The notes: generated from the letters alone by a model not told the origin. 44,969 bases of DNA from Verrucomicrobiota bacterium (GCA_029974925.1 JARKQH010000177.1:1-44969); one strand, 5' to 3'; positions 1 to 8,916 are shown, numbered from the stretch's first letter. Numbers and translations are program-made.

Positions 1-1053
1 GACATCGGCGACCTCAAGGACATTCACCCGGCGAACAAGCACGATGTCGCCCACCGCCTCGCCTTGCTGGCCCTGGCCAAAACCTACGGCCAACAAGACG
101 TGGTCTGGTCCGGTCCCACCTTCAAGAGCCTGAGCCTCGAAGGGGACAAACTGCGGGTCAGCTTCGACCACGCCGAGGGGGGGTTGATCAGCCGGGATGG
201 GAAGCCGCTGACCTGGTTCGAAATTATTGACGCCGAGGAAGGCGGGTTCGTCCCCGCCACCGCGCAGATGGAAGGCTCGAGCGTCGTGCTGTCCGCGCCG
301 GAAGTCAAACGGCCCGTCGCCGTCCGCTTTGCGTGGAACATGCTGGCCGAGCCCAATCTGGCCAACCGGGCCGGGTTGCCGGCGGGCGCGTTCCGCGCCG
401 GGGACATTCCCAAGCGCGACCTGCTGGCCCTCAAGGTGCCCGAAGCCCGACAGTATCAGCTTCTCTATGACCTGGACCTCGCCAAGCTCGGGCCCGTGAT
501 CAACTGGGACCAGGACAACCGGGATAAAATCCACCGGCCGTTCGACCGCGTCGCGTATTTCCTCGAGCTACAAACCGCCGACGGCAACACGCAGTATCTC
601 TATGCCTCGATGGACGCGTTTACCACCAACCTGAATCACCTCGGCATCCCGACGCTGGCCTCGGGCGCGCGGTTCCAACAGGCGGTGACCGGCCTGAATG
701 TGTTTTCCAACGTCAAAGGCATCGTGACCGGCACCAACCTTTCGGGGGGCTACCTCGAGTTCTGGCCCAACAACTACGGGACAGCCAACGCCGCCGGCGT
801 GGCCGGCGCCTCCGGCTCGGTTTACGATTTTGGGGACGAGCCCGCCGACCCGGCCGACGGCTACGGGTGCATGCAGGTTCACAACATCGCCGCGAAACAA
901 ACGCTGTTCGCGATCAACCACTGGCGCGAGGGCAGCCGGGCGGATTTGGGCATTGGCAATCAAAGCAAGAATCAGCCGGACTGGACCTTCAGTGGCAACG
1001 CCGAATCGTACAAGGCCAGGCGCCTTCGGGTGCTGGTGCGGTTGAAACCCTGA
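1..1053 (+). CDS. Sialate O-acetylesterase, C-terminal part (5' end outside window)
   Basis: The frame is open from base 1 and ends at TGA 1051-1053, so the start lies upstream of the window. The first residues read DIGDLKDIHPANK, which matches the segment carrying the catalytic Asp and His of SGNH-type sialate O-acetylesterases (DxxH, here D-I-H-P). It is followed by the small C-terminal beta domain typical of the family (SGPTFKSLSLEGD, then a segment with F-A-W-N-M and EPNLAN). About 200 further residues (from roughly base 430) form an extra region ending LRVLVRLKP that I do not recognise as a named domain. Family role: removal of O-acetyl groups from sialic acids or other acetylated glycans, usually outside the cytoplasm; the real substrate here is unknown. 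The acetylesterase call is fairly secure. The function of the C-terminal extension is not known. Confidence 0.8.
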   Translation, partial: DIGDLKDIHPANKHDVAHRLALLALAKTYGQQDVVWSGPTFKSLSLEGDKLRVSFDHAEGGLISRDGKPLTWFEIIDAEEGGFVPATAQMEGSSVVLSAPEVKRPVAVRFAWNMLAEPNLANRAGLPAGAFRAGDIPKRDLLALKVPEARQYQLLYDLDLAKLGPVINWDQDNRDKIHRPFDRVAYFLELQTADGNTQYLYASMDAFTTNLNHLGIPTLASGARFQQAVTGLNVFSNVKGIVTGTNLSGGYLEFWPNNYGTANAAGVAGASGSVYDFGDEPADPADGYGCMQVHNIAAKQTLFAINHWREGSRADLGIGNQSKNQPDWTFSGNAESYKARRLRVLVRLKP

Positions 1054-1161
1054 GCGGGCCGCGGCGGCTGCCACAGGGCGCAACCCCGCGCCGCGCAAGC
1101 CTCCGCGCAAGCATTCGCGGTTGCCGCCGCCGGCGGACCTGGGGCATGCTGGGGTTTGAAC

Positions 1162-2928
1162 ATGAGACGACTGATTGCCGGTGTTGGGTGTGGTTGCATG
1201 ATGATGATGGCTGCGAGCGGGGCGCCGGGCGATGGCGGGATGGACGCGCGGCTGGATGCGTTTTTCCAGCGGTATCTCGAGGCGCGGTTTCAGCAGGAAC
1301 CGTTGTGGGCCACACGGCTGGGGGATCATCGGTTCGATGCGTTGCTGGAGGACCTTTCGCCGGCGGCGCGGGCGAGGTGGGTGGAACTGGACCGCCGGAC
1401 GTTGGAGGCTTTGCCGCGCGAGGTTGAATATCAGCGGCTGTCGCGGGACCGGCAGATAGATTTTGAGATTCTGCGGCAGGAGCTGACCCAGGCCATCTGG
1501 CAGGCGGAGAACCTGCGTCCGTTCGAGGAGGACCCCCGCGTTTACAACCGGTATCTCAGCGACAGCGTGTTCTTGTTGCTGGCACAATCCACGCTGCCGC
1601 GGGAGACGAACGTGGCGCATTGCCTGGCGCGGATGCGGCAGATGCCGAAGGTGGTGGCGGCGGCGCGCGCGAACCTGAGCAACCCGCCCCGGCCCCTGGT
1701 GGAGACCGCCATCCGGCAAAACCGGGGAGCCATCGCCTTCTACGAGGGCGGGCTGTTCGAGCTGGCGGGCAAGACGCGGCAGCTTGCCGCGTTGAAGGCC
1801 GCGGCGCGGGAGGTGGCGGCGTGCTTGAAGGATTACCAGCAGTTTCTGGAGCAGGAGCTGCTGCCGCGCGCCGGGGGTGAGTGGCGGCTGGGAAAGGAGA
1901 AATTCAGCCGCAAGTTCGAGCTGGAGATGGATGCGGGGGTGACGGCGGACCAGGTGCTGGAGGAAGCGGAAGCGGAGTTCGGGCGGGTCGAGCGGGAGAT
2001 GTATGTCATCGCCCGGCAACTTTGGAGCCGCCTGTTTCCGGGGAAGGTCCTGCCCCCCGACGACGCGGCGGGGCGGCGGGCGACGGTGCAATGGGTTTTG
2101 GGCCGGATCGCCGAGGACCACAGCACGCCGAAAACGCTGGTGTCGGACGTGCGCAAAACGGCGGCGCGGATCAAGCGGTTTATCCGCCAGGCGGACATCC
2201 TGCGCCTGCCGGAGCCGGACGCCTGCCGGATCATTGAAATGCCGGAGTTCCAGCGCGGGAACTCGACGGCGTATATGAACTCCCCGCCGCCGCTGGACCC
2301 GAAAGCCGCGGGTTACTACGCGGTGAGCCCGCCGCCGCGGGACTGGGACGCGGCGCGGGTGAAGAGTTTCTTCGAGGAATACAACCGGCAGATGCTGCAG
2401 ATTCTGACGATCCACGAGGCTTACCCCGGGCATTACGTGCAGTTCGAGTACTCGAACCGGAAGCCGTCGCCGATCCGGCGGGTGCTGGCATCCGGACCGT
2501 TTGTGGAGGGGTGGGCGGTTTACACCGAGCAGATGATGCTGGATCAGGGTTACGGCGACGGAAGCCTGGAGTTGCGCCTGACCCAGCTCAAGTTCTACCT
2601 CCGCGCGGTGGCCAACGCCATCTTGGACCACAAGATGCACTGTGCGGGGATGACGGACGACGAGGCGCTGCGGTTTCTAACCGAACAGGCTTGCCAGGCC
2701 GAGGGCGAGGCCCGGTTGAAGGTCATCCGGGCGAAGCAAAGTTCGGTGCAGCTTTCGACTTATTTCGTGGGGCGGATGGCCCACTACCGGCTGCGGCAGA
2801 GCCTCCAGCGGGAAATGGGCGAGGCGTTCGACCTCGGCCGGTATCATGAAGCGGTGCTGGCCCACGGGCCGGTGCCGCTCAAGTATCTGCCGGAGCTGGT
2901 TCGGGCGCGGTTGCAGGAGCCGCGGTGA
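1162..2928 (+). CDS. DUF885 family secreted metallopeptidase-like protein
   Basis: This 588-residue protein has the DUF885 signature H418-E-A-Y-P-G-H424, followed by a conserved segment FVEGWAVYTEQM. Together these form the proposed metal site of a family related to M3/M32-type zincins. The length is normal for the family (about 550-600). The ATG at 1162 gives a short basic start, a hydrophobic run and MMMMAASGA, compatible with an export signal. An in-frame TTG six bases upstream is less likely. A GGGG run just before the start is the only ribosome-site candidate. DUF885 proteins are usually periplasmic or lipoprotein peptidases of unknown substrate, and nothing nearby narrows this. It is read as its own transcription unit about 100 bases after the acetylesterase. 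Confidence 0.85.
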   Translation: MRRLIAGVGCGCMMMMAASGAPGDGGMDARLDAFFQRYLEARFQQEPLWATRLGDHRFDALLEDLSPAARARWVELDRRTLEALPREVEYQRLSRDRQIDFEILRQELTQAIWQAENLRPFEEDPRVYNRYLSDSVFLLLAQSTLPRETNVAHCLARMRQMPKVVAAARANLSNPPRPLVETAIRQNRGAIAFYEGGLFELAGKTRQLAALKAAAREVAACLKDYQQFLEQELLPRAGGEWRLGKEKFSRKFELEMDAGVTADQVLEEAEAEFGRVEREMYVIARQLWSRLFPGKVLPPDDAAGRRATVQWVLGRIAEDHSTPKTLVSDVRKTAARIKRFIRQADILRLPEPDACRIIEMPEFQRGNSTAYMNSPPPLDPKAAGYYAVSPPPRDWDAARVKSFFEEYNRQMLQILTIHEAYPGHYVQFEYSNRKPSPIRRVLASGPFVEGWAVYTEQMMLDQGYGDGSLELRLTQLKFYLRAVANAILDHKMHCAGMTDDEALRFLTEQACQAEGEARLKVIRAKQSSVQLSTYFVGRMAHYRLRQSLQREMGEAFDLGRYHEAVLAHGPVPLKYLPELVRARLQEPR

Positions 2929-2995
2929 GTCCGGGTTCACGCTGGCATCCGGGGGGAGGAAATCGCGGAAAAGCCGGACTCGAGGCAAGAGGAAC

Positions 2996-4375
2996 CTAGA
3001 AGACCAGGTTGATTTCGGCGCGGATGAAGACGCCGAGGTGGCGCTGGTCCGGCGCATAGAAATGACCCGGCCAGAACCACTCGCCCCAGAGATGGCCGGA
3101 CCAGTGACGGTTCAGTTTAAAACGGGCGATGGTTTGCAGAAGATGTCCGCGAAAATGACCGCCGCCCGCCCAGGAGGGCTGGTCTGAGGGAGACTCGTTG
3201 GCAAAGAGGGGCATGTAATCGGCGGATATGAGCAAGGGGGGCGCCGGCTGGAAGGACCAGCCCACATTTGGCCGCTGGAGGTTCTTATAGTCGCCGGAGC
3301 GGCCGCGGTTTTCGACGGCGAATTTGAGGACCATGAGTTCACTCCATTGGGCGCGCCGGGCCCAGAAGGGGTCCCATCCTTCGTCGGCGGGGGTGGCCGG
3401 ATCATCGCCGGAAAGATACTCGTAGCCCGCCCGGAACTGGTGCTGCCAGGGGCCGCCGGCCAGGAAGGTGAGGCGGCCGTTAAGACCCCAGGCGCTCAGG
3501 TCCCGCCCATTGCGTTCGCCCCATTGGGGCGCGGACTCGAGGCGGTATTGCCAGCGTTCGGCCATCGCCCCTTCCACTCGGGCGCCGGCGGTCCAGACAT
3601 CCCCCTGATTGCCTCGAGGGGAGGCGGGGTCTTGATGACGAAAAATGAGGAAGCCGTCCAACTGTGTTTTGGGCAGGGATTTGTTGCGGAGATACAGGAC
3701 GCCCGCCTGCTCGTCTTGTTCGGTAATGAGACGGTGCTGGTCGTTGATCAGGGGCAGCCAGGCATCGCTCCGGGCGGACTGGCAGATGTAAATCGCATCG
3801 AGCGTCGTTTGGGCCTCCTCGAGTTCCAGTGTGAGGCGCGCGGCATCAAAGAATTCGCTGCGGGTGCCGTCCGTGGTGGAGCCGTCCCAAATCAGCCAGC
3901 GGTTGCCAAAACTGAACTCCTGGCGTCCCAAGGTGAGCGTCAACGGCTGGCCCGCGAGATTTTGCAGCCGCACATTAAAAAGGTCAAACAGGCCCTCCTC
4001 CAAGGTCCAGCCCTCTTTGGCGGCGGGACTGAGATAATAGCGCGGTTCGGAAACCAGCCGGGCGTTCAGGCTCAGGTTTGTGGCGGGGTGGAAAACCGTC
4101 CACAGGCGGGGGCGGAAGCGCAGAAAATCGGTGGTATTTTTTTCGACATCCAGCTCAATCTCGGCGCCATTGTGAACATACTCGTTCCGGAGGCGGAAAT
4201 CGAAGCCCCACTCGAACCAGTCCACGGGTTTCTTGACCGAGTCAATCCAGTCACCCTTGACCCCGGTCGGTCCGGCCGCCGCCGGCGGCTGCGGTGGCGG
4301 CAAATCCGCGGCGTGCAGGCCCGCCGCCGAAGACAAGGCTGCGGCGAGGAGGGCGACGAGCAGGATTCTCAACAT
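2996..4375 (-). CDS. Alginate-export (AlgE)-like outer-membrane beta-barrel protein
   Basis: This 459-residue protein begins MLRILLVALLAAALSSAAG, a clear signal peptide, followed by a proline/alanine linker. It then has alternating amphipathic strands rich in aromatic residues and arginines (for example FRLRNEYVHN, LTLGRQEFSFGNRWLIWDG), and the last residue is Phe (EINLVF), as expected for a BAM-inserted barrel. The pattern, especially LGRQEFxxGxxR, matches alginate_exp/AlgE-like porins that pass anionic or other oligosaccharides. A GTG start 60 bases upstream would add a charged, non-signal sequence, so the ATG at 4375 is chosen, although no good Shine-Dalgarno is visible. It is convergent with the DUF885 gene, 67 bases away. 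The substrate is unknown. Confidence 0.8.
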   Translation of the reverse strand: MLRILLVALLAAALSSAAGLHAADLPPPQPPAAAGPTGVKGDWIDSVKKPVDWFEWGFDFRLRNEYVHNGAEIELDVEKNTTDFLRFRPRLWTVFHPATNLSLNARLVSEPRYYLSPAAKEGWTLEEGLFDLFNVRLQNLAGQPLTLTLGRQEFSFGNRWLIWDGSTTDGTRSEFFDAARLTLELEEAQTTLDAIYICQSARSDAWLPLINDQHRLITEQDEQAGVLYLRNKSLPKTQLDGFLIFRHQDPASPRGNQGDVWTAGARVEGAMAERWQYRLESAPQWGERNGRDLSAWGLNGRLTFLAGGPWQHQFRAGYEYLSGDDPATPADEGWDPFWARRAQWSELMVLKFAVENRGRSGDYKNLQRPNVGWSFQPAPPLLISADYMPLFANESPSDQPSWAGGGHFRGHLLQTIARFKLNRHWSGHLWGEWFWPGHFYAPDQRHLGVFIRAEINLVF

Positions 4376-4469
4376 GCGGTGAATCAGGAGGTATTTGCCA
4401 GCAACCACCGGTTCGCGCTCCGGCTCTCGCGCCACAGCGCACCAGGCAAGGGCGGCCTCAATCTCGAGC

Positions 4470-4961
4470 TCAGGTTCCCAACGGCTTGAGGGCGACAGCC
4501 TTCTCCTTCAAGGTGGCGAAATTGCCCTTTTCACAGCAGGCGACAAAGCCCTCGGTGACGCACTTCAGTTCCTCCCATCGCGCCCGGATTTTGGCGGCTT
4601 CGCGGTCGGTGATGTCATTGTCGGCAGCCGCCGTGGCGATGACGGCCAGCAAATCGGCAAACTCCTGAACAATCTGGTTGGTGGCGGGGATGAGATAATG
4701 GGCGTGAGGCCCGTGGGTTTCAGGGTTGCGGATGAAGAAGCCGCCCGCCCGCTGGCAAATCCACTGCACGATGCGCAAGTCGTTGGTGGAGCGCACCAAA
4801 GCGTCCACGCGGTCCAGGGGATTGGTGCTGCCACTGCCCGCCGCGGGGTCGGCCGGCTCGGCCCATTTGTAGATCATGGACACCGAGAGGCCCAAATCGG
4901 CCGCGACCTGCTTCGGGCTGCTGCGTTGCAGCACTTCCCGCAAAATCTCGTGCGATTGCAT
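4470..4961 (-). CDS. Small HTH protein resembling phage CII-type regulators
   Basis: This 163-residue protein has an N-terminal helix-turn-helix (residues about 3-35: HEILREVLQRSSPKQVAADL, then S-V-S-M-I-Y-K-W). A mid region follows with HAHYLIPATNQI and a helical C-terminal half. The layout resembles the CP76/CII-like phage regulatory family, in which an HTH precedes a helical domain, but this rests on pattern only. The ATG at 4961 is preferred over an upstream start that adds 12 residues. A TTGTCA hexamer lies 36 bases upstream of this ATG on the coding strand. No other phage gene is nearby, so it is probably a domesticated or cellular regulator. It is 94 bases downstream of nothing on its own strand and 94 bases from the 5' end of the AlgE-like gene, and it may be transcribed ahead of it. 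Confidence 0.65.
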   Translation of the reverse strand: MQSHEILREVLQRSSPKQVAADLGLSVSMIYKWAEPADPAAGSGSTNPLDRVDALVRSTNDLRIVQWICQRAGGFFIRNPETHGPHAHYLIPATNQIVQEFADLLAVIATAAADNDITDREAAKIRARWEELKCVTEGFVACCEKGNFATLKEKAVALKPLGT

Positions 4962-5149
4962 GGAACAAGGGTGAGCGAAAACCGCCGGTCTTGACAAGGC
5001 GGAATCGGCGCGGCGTTGGGCGGGCGGGCCGTCCAGCGTCCCGTCTTTCAGAAAGGCCGTCGCTTGGAACAGCGCAACAACCTGGTTTCAAGGGTCTTTG
5101 CCCCCGGTCCGGCGGGATGGATTTGGGCGGGGGGTCAACTAACTTTTTA

Positions 5150-5177
5150 TTGCTTTTCAAATCCGGCCCGCTATTTA
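5150..5177 (+). promoter_or_regulatory. Candidate sigma70-type promoter of the ceramidase-like gene
   Basis: TTGCTT (5150-5155) and TATTTA (5172-5177) are separated by 16 bases inside a locally AT-rich island in otherwise GC-rich DNA. The next plausible starts are TTG 5180 and GTG 5189, so the transcript would have almost no leader. Confidence 0.4.
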
Positions 5178-5188
5178 CATTGCCCCGA

Positions 5189-6553
5189 GTGCGCCGTCGC
5201 CACCTTTCAGTTCTGGCAGCCGGGGCGTTGCTCCTGGCCGCGTTGACCGTTCGTTCCGCTCCGGAAGCGGAAGTGCGGTCCGTTGGACTTGCTCGCGTGG
5301 ACATCACCCCGGACTATCCGGTGCGGCTCAGTGGTTATGCGGCGCGGAAGACGGAGAGCGAAGGGGTCGCGCAACGCCTGTGGGCCAAGGCGCTGGCTCT
5401 TGGCAGCGACCGGGAGAAGCCGGCTGTACTGATTTGCGTGGAGAATTGCGGGGTGCCCACGTGGCTGCGGGACGAGGTCGCCGGGCGGCTGGCCCGGGCG
5501 CGGCGCATTGATCCGGAGCGGGTGGCGCTGTGCTCGACGCACACTCATTCGGCGCCCCATCTTGAGGGCTACCTGACCAATTTGTTTCTGGGTCCGCTGC
5601 CGTCGGATCAACTCGAGCGGATCGGGCGCTACACGCGCGAGCTGGTGGCGGCGCTCGAACGGGTGGCGTTGGAGGCGCTGGACAACCGGGCGCCGGGCCG
5701 GCTTTGGCGGGGGCTGGGCACCGCGTCGTTTGCCGCGAACCGCCGGCAGGCCGACGGGCCGGTGGATCACGATGTGCCGGTGTTGGTGGTGCGGGGCGAA
5801 GACGGGCGGTTGCGGGGGCTGGTGGCGAGTTACGCCTGCCATTGCACCACGGTGACGGGCGAGTTCAACCAGATTTGCGGCGACTGGGCGGGTTATGCGC
5901 AGGAGTATCTGGAACGCGATCATCCGGGCGCAATCGTCATGGTGGCGATCGGGTGCGGGGGCGACGCCAATCCGCATCCCCGGCCCGGGTTCGAGCTGGC
6001 GCGGCGTCACGGCGAGGAGCTGGCCGGGGCGGTGAACCGGGTTTTGGGCGGCGCGCTGAGGCCGGTCAACGGCAAACTGGCGTGCCGGACGCGCACCATT
6101 GAACTGGCGTTCGGTCCGCTGCCGACGCGGGCGGAGTGGGAGGAGAAGGCGAAGGACCCGGGGTACGTTGGGCAGCATGCGCGGGTGAACCTGGCGCGGC
6201 TGGAGCGGGGCGAGGCATTGCCGACGCATCTGCCCTACCGGATTCAGGCGTGGACCTTCGGCAAAGACCTTGCCTGGGTTTTCCTGCAAGGCGAGGTGGT
6301 TTCGGATTACGCGCTGCGGTTGAAGCGGGAATGCGACCGCGAGCGCCTGTGGGTCAACGCCTACGCCAACGGCGTGCCGTGTTACATCCCGTCCGAACGG
6401 GCCTTGAAGACACCCGTGTATGAATACGAGGCCGGGGGAGCCATGATTTATTATGACTGGCCCACGCGTTTGGCTCCCGGGCTGGAAGATTTGATCGTCC
6501 GAACCGTGCGCGACCTTCTGCCGAAGAGCTATCGCGCTGCGAAACAATCCTGA
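5189..6553 (+). CDS. Neutral/alkaline ceramidase-family (N-terminal domain) secreted protein
   Basis: From GTG 5189 this is a 454-residue protein starting with Arg-Arg-Arg, then a hydrophobic signal (LSVLAAGALLLAALTV). The mature part has the marks of the neutral ceramidase N-terminal domain family: GLARVDITP near the start, the metal-binding THTHSAPH, and YACHCTTVTGEFNQICGDWAG followed by GCGGDANPHP. Family role: hydrolysis of the ceramide amide bond by a zinc enzyme in the periplasm or outside the cell. It is shorter than full ceramidases (about 650-700), and many bacterial relatives of this length have no proven substrate. If the promoter just upstream is real, GTG 5189 is the start; TTG 5180 is the alternative. 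The longer open frame from 4991 lacks a signal and is rejected. It may work on the lipids made by the operon at 22.8-26.1 kb. Confidence 0.75.
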   Translation: MRRRHLSVLAAGALLLAALTVRSAPEAEVRSVGLARVDITPDYPVRLSGYAARKTESEGVAQRLWAKALALGSDREKPAVLICVENCGVPTWLRDEVAGRLARARRIDPERVALCSTHTHSAPHLEGYLTNLFLGPLPSDQLERIGRYTRELVAALERVALEALDNRAPGRLWRGLGTASFAANRRQADGPVDHDVPVLVVRGEDGRLRGLVASYACHCTTVTGEFNQICGDWAGYAQEYLERDHPGAIVMVAIGCGGDANPHPRPGFELARRHGEELAGAVNRVLGGALRPVNGKLACRTRTIELAFGPLPTRAEWEEKAKDPGYVGQHARVNLARLERGEALPTHLPYRIQAWTFGKDLAWVFLQGEVVSDYALRLKRECDRERLWVNAYANGVPCYIPSERALKTPVYEYEAGGAMIYYDWPTRLAPGLEDLIVRTVRDLLPKSYRAAKQS

Positions 6554-6577
6554 ACCTGCTTGATACAAAACTCGACT

Positions 6578-7453
6578 ATGGAAAAAACAAACCAAACGAA
6601 ATCTGCCGCCACGCCCTCGGCGGTTGTGGCTCAGCGGCTGGCGGTGTGCAGTTGGTCGCTCCAGCCCGCGAACGCCGACGAGCTCGTGGCCAAAATCGGG
6701 GAAACGCGCATCCGCAACGTGCAACTGGCGCTGGACCCGCTGCGGGAAGACCCGGCGGGCTGGGGGCGCGCGCCGGAACTTTTGGCGCGGGCGCAGATCA
6801 CCATTGTGTCCGGCATGTTCGGGTGTGTGGGCGAGGATTACACGACGCTGGAGAGCATCCGGCGGACCGGCGGGATTGCGCCCGACGGCACGTGGGAGCA
6901 GAACCTGGCAAACATCCGCGCCACCGTGAGCCTGGCCAAACGCCTCAACCTGAAACTGGTGACCTTTCACGCCGGGTTCCTGCCGCATGACCCGGCCGAT
7001 CCCGAGTTCGTGAAGATGCTCAAGCGTCTGGGCCAGGTGGCGGATTTGTTCGCGGCGGAAAACATCACGTTGGGCCTCGAGACGGGCCAGGAAACCGCTG
7101 CGTCGCTCAAGACCGTCTTGCAGAAACTGGCTCGGGGGAATGTGGGGGTGAACTTCGACCCCGCCAACATGATCCTTTACGACAAGGGCGACCCGATCGA
7201 AGCCCTGCGCATCCTCGGGCCGTGGATTCGCCAGGTCCATATCAAGGACGCCTGCCGCACGAAAGTGCCCGGCCAGTGGGGCGCGGAGGTCCCGGTCGGC
7301 ACGGGCGAGGTCAAGTGGCCCGCGTTTTTCCAAACCCTGGAAGCGCTCGGGTTCGCCGGCAACTTCGTCATCGAACGGGAGGCGGGCAATCAGCGCGTGG
7401 CGGACATTTCCGCCGCCCGGGCTTTGATCGAGAAGCTCTTTGCCAGCCGCTGA
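6578..7453 (+). CDS. Sugar phosphate isomerase/epimerase (xylose-isomerase-like TIM barrel)
   Basis: This 291-residue protein starts at ATG 6578, 24 bases after the ceramidase-like stop. It shows the AP-endonuclease-2/xylose-isomerase-like TIM-barrel pattern: LAVCSWSLQP near the start, LVTFHAGFLP, ITLGLETGQE, VGVNFDPANMILY, and VHIKDA with a later GTGEVKWPAFF and NFVIERE. The E, D, H and E positions of these motifs are the usual metal ligands. A poly-charged N-terminal tail of about 20 residues (MEKTNQTKS) precedes the barrel. It is close behind the ceramidase-like gene and 52 bases before a Gfo/Idh/MocA gene. The isomerase plus dehydrogenase pair is a common arrangement for inositol or oxidised-sugar catabolism. 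The exact substrate cannot be told from sequence. Confidence 0.85.
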   Translation: MEKTNQTKSAATPSAVVAQRLAVCSWSLQPANADELVAKIGETRIRNVQLALDPLREDPAGWGRAPELLARAQITIVSGMFGCVGEDYTTLESIRRTGGIAPDGTWEQNLANIRATVSLAKRLNLKLVTFHAGFLPHDPADPEFVKMLKRLGQVADLFAAENITLGLETGQETAASLKTVLQKLARGNVGVNFDPANMILYDKGDPIEALRILGPWIRQVHIKDACRTKVPGQWGAEVPVGTGEVKWPAFFQTLEALGFAGNFVIEREAGNQRVADISAARALIEKLFASR

Positions 7454-7505
7454 AGGAGGACGTGTTGAGAGCCAGCATTTAATGAAACGAATCTGATCAT
7501 CTGAT

Positions 7506-8558
7506 ATGAATTCCGCGAAATCTTCATCCGGCCATGCCCGGGTCAATGTTGCGGTCGTTGGCCTCGGCTTCATGGGAGTCACCCATCTGCGCGCCTACCA
7601 GCAAATCCCGGAGGCGAAAATCGTCGCGGTCTGCGACGCGGTGCGCCTGCCGGTCAACGGCGTGCTGCAAGGCGTGGCGGGGAACATCAAGAAAAGTGAC
7701 GACATCAATCTCGGGCCCCAGGTGCGGGTGTATCGCAAGCTCGAGGAGGTGCTGGCGGACCCCGAGGTCGAGCTGGTGGACCTCTGCACCCCCACGCCCC
7801 TGCATCCCGAGCAGGCCATCGCTTCGCTGAAAGCCGGCAAGAACGTCTTCTGCGAGAAGCCGATGGCCCGCACGTCGGCGGCAGCGAAGGAGATTCTGGC
7901 GGTCGCGCGGCAATCACCGGGTTTTCTGATGCCGGCGATGTGCATGCGTTTCTGGCCCGGGTGGAGTTTCCTCAAAGAGGTGGTGTCCAGTCAGGTGTAT
8001 GGCCGGGTGTATTCCGCGCGGTTCAGCCGTTTTTCGGAAATGCCGGGCTGGAGCAAACAGGGGACCTACGCCGACACCAGCAAGGACCTGGGCGGCGCCT
8101 TGTTCGACCTGCACATCCACGACACGGACTTTGTCAACTTCCTGTTCGGCAAGCCCGCGGCGGTGTTTTCGTCGGGTGTGGTGCGGGCGGGCGGGTCCAT
8201 TGACCATGTCGTGACTCAATACCAGTATCCCAACGGCCCGGTCGTGCTGTCCGAGGGCAGTTGGCTTCTGACCAAGGGATTCAACATGTCCTACTCGCTT
8301 CTCTGTGAGCGGGCGACCCTTGACTTTGATCTCTCGCGCGGCGCGGAGGCATTGAAAATCACTGAAGCCGGCCGCGAACCCGAGGTGCGGTGCCTGGAGG
8401 GGGATGGCTACAGCGAGGAGGTTCGCTACGTCGTCCAATGTGCCCTGAAGCGTCGCGCGCCGGAGATTGTCACGGCCCAGGACGGACTCACCGCGCTGGA
8501 AATCTGCGAGGCGGAGGAGAAATCGGTCCGCACGGGCGCGCCGGCGGCGGTGGCTTGA
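7506..8558 (+). CDS. Gfo/Idh/MocA family NAD(P)-dependent oxidoreductase
   Basis: This 350-residue protein has an N-terminal Rossmann fold with G19-L-G-F-M-G24 and a following acidic D after beta-2 (AVCD). The EKP motif (about residues 117-119, CEKPMA) supplies the conserved lysine. The C-terminal half has GGALFDLHIHDTDFVNF, including the DxHxxD segment that holds the catalytic His/Asp. These are the standard marks of the family, which oxidises or reduces sugars and cyclitols using NAD(P). The length is normal. It probably forms an operon with the upstream isomerase-like gene, acting on the same sugar. No Shine-Dalgarno is seen before the ATG. It is closed by a strong terminator at 8587-8625. 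Confidence 0.9.
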   Translation: MNSAKSSSGHARVNVAVVGLGFMGVTHLRAYQQIPEAKIVAVCDAVRLPVNGVLQGVAGNIKKSDDINLGPQVRVYRKLEEVLADPEVELVDLCTPTPLHPEQAIASLKAGKNVFCEKPMARTSAAAKEILAVARQSPGFLMPAMCMRFWPGWSFLKEVVSSQVYGRVYSARFSRFSEMPGWSKQGTYADTSKDLGGALFDLHIHDTDFVNFLFGKPAAVFSSGVVRAGGSIDHVVTQYQYPNGPVVLSEGSWLLTKGFNMSYSLLCERATLDFDLSRGAEALKITEAGREPEVRCLEGDGYSEEVRYVVQCALKRRAPEIVTAQDGLTALEICEAEEKSVRTGAPAAVA

Positions 8559-8586
8559 GCCGCGTGGAACGAAATTGAGCCGGAAG

Positions 8587-8625
8587 GGGCCGGAAGCCTG
8601 CGCTCGCCGGCCCTCGGTTTTTTTT
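8587..8625 (+). terminator. Rho-independent terminator after the oxidoreductase gene
   Basis: GGGCCGG (8587-8593) pairs with CCGGCCC (8607-8613) around a 13-base loop. A run of eight T follows at 8618-8625. It lies 29 bases after the stop codon. Confidence 0.8.
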
Positions 8626-8916
8626 GGGGGGGCGCAAGGCCGCCTTGGGCTCGCGTGGCCGTGGCCGGCGTCCCCGGACCAAGGAGCGGAACAGGGCGAT
8701 TTTTTCCTGAGGCGGCGACTGACGCGTGACGGGGGCGGAGAGCGGAGGAGGATGCCGCCCGGATTGAGCCTCGCGGTCGCGGGCTGGAGGAGGAGCCGGA
8801 GTCATTGCCGCGCGCCAATCTCCGTTCGGAGTCGTGTCCATTCATTCTGGCGCGGCGCCGGCGGGTGTTTTTGCGATTGTCGGACGGGGGGAGTTGCCCT
8901 AATAGATTTGACCGAG
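8626..8916. other. Gene-free stretch before the WYL regulator
   Basis: With the terminator just upstream, the 358 bases between 8558 and 8917 hold no supported gene. An open frame entering the WYL gene from 8467 is composition noise (Arg/Pro-rich). I see a short T-rich island (about 8862-8880) and TTGCCC...TAATAG near 8894-8904, but no convincing promoter. Confidence 0.5.

Noticed and set aside
568-2640. 690-codon minus-strand open frame opposite the DUF885 gene
   Set aside because: It is rich in Arg, His, Pro and Leu in the way expected for the antisense of a GC-rich gene, and the plus strand has a complete DUF885 protein.
4991-5188. N-terminal extension of the ceramidase-like protein from 4991
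   Set aside because: The extra 66 residues are Arg/Pro-rich and precede, rather than form, the signal peptide, and a promoter candidate lies inside this stretch.
7454-7482. AAGGAGG followed by a TTG and a very short frame between the isomerase and oxidoreductase genes
   Set aside because: A good ribosome-site word, but the frame is only about five codons and the next gene starts 40 bases later in another context; a leader peptide is possible but unsupported.
5207-7582. 791-codon minus-strand open frame
   Set aside because: It spans the antisense of two well-identified plus-strand genes and the gap between them; composition is antisense-like.
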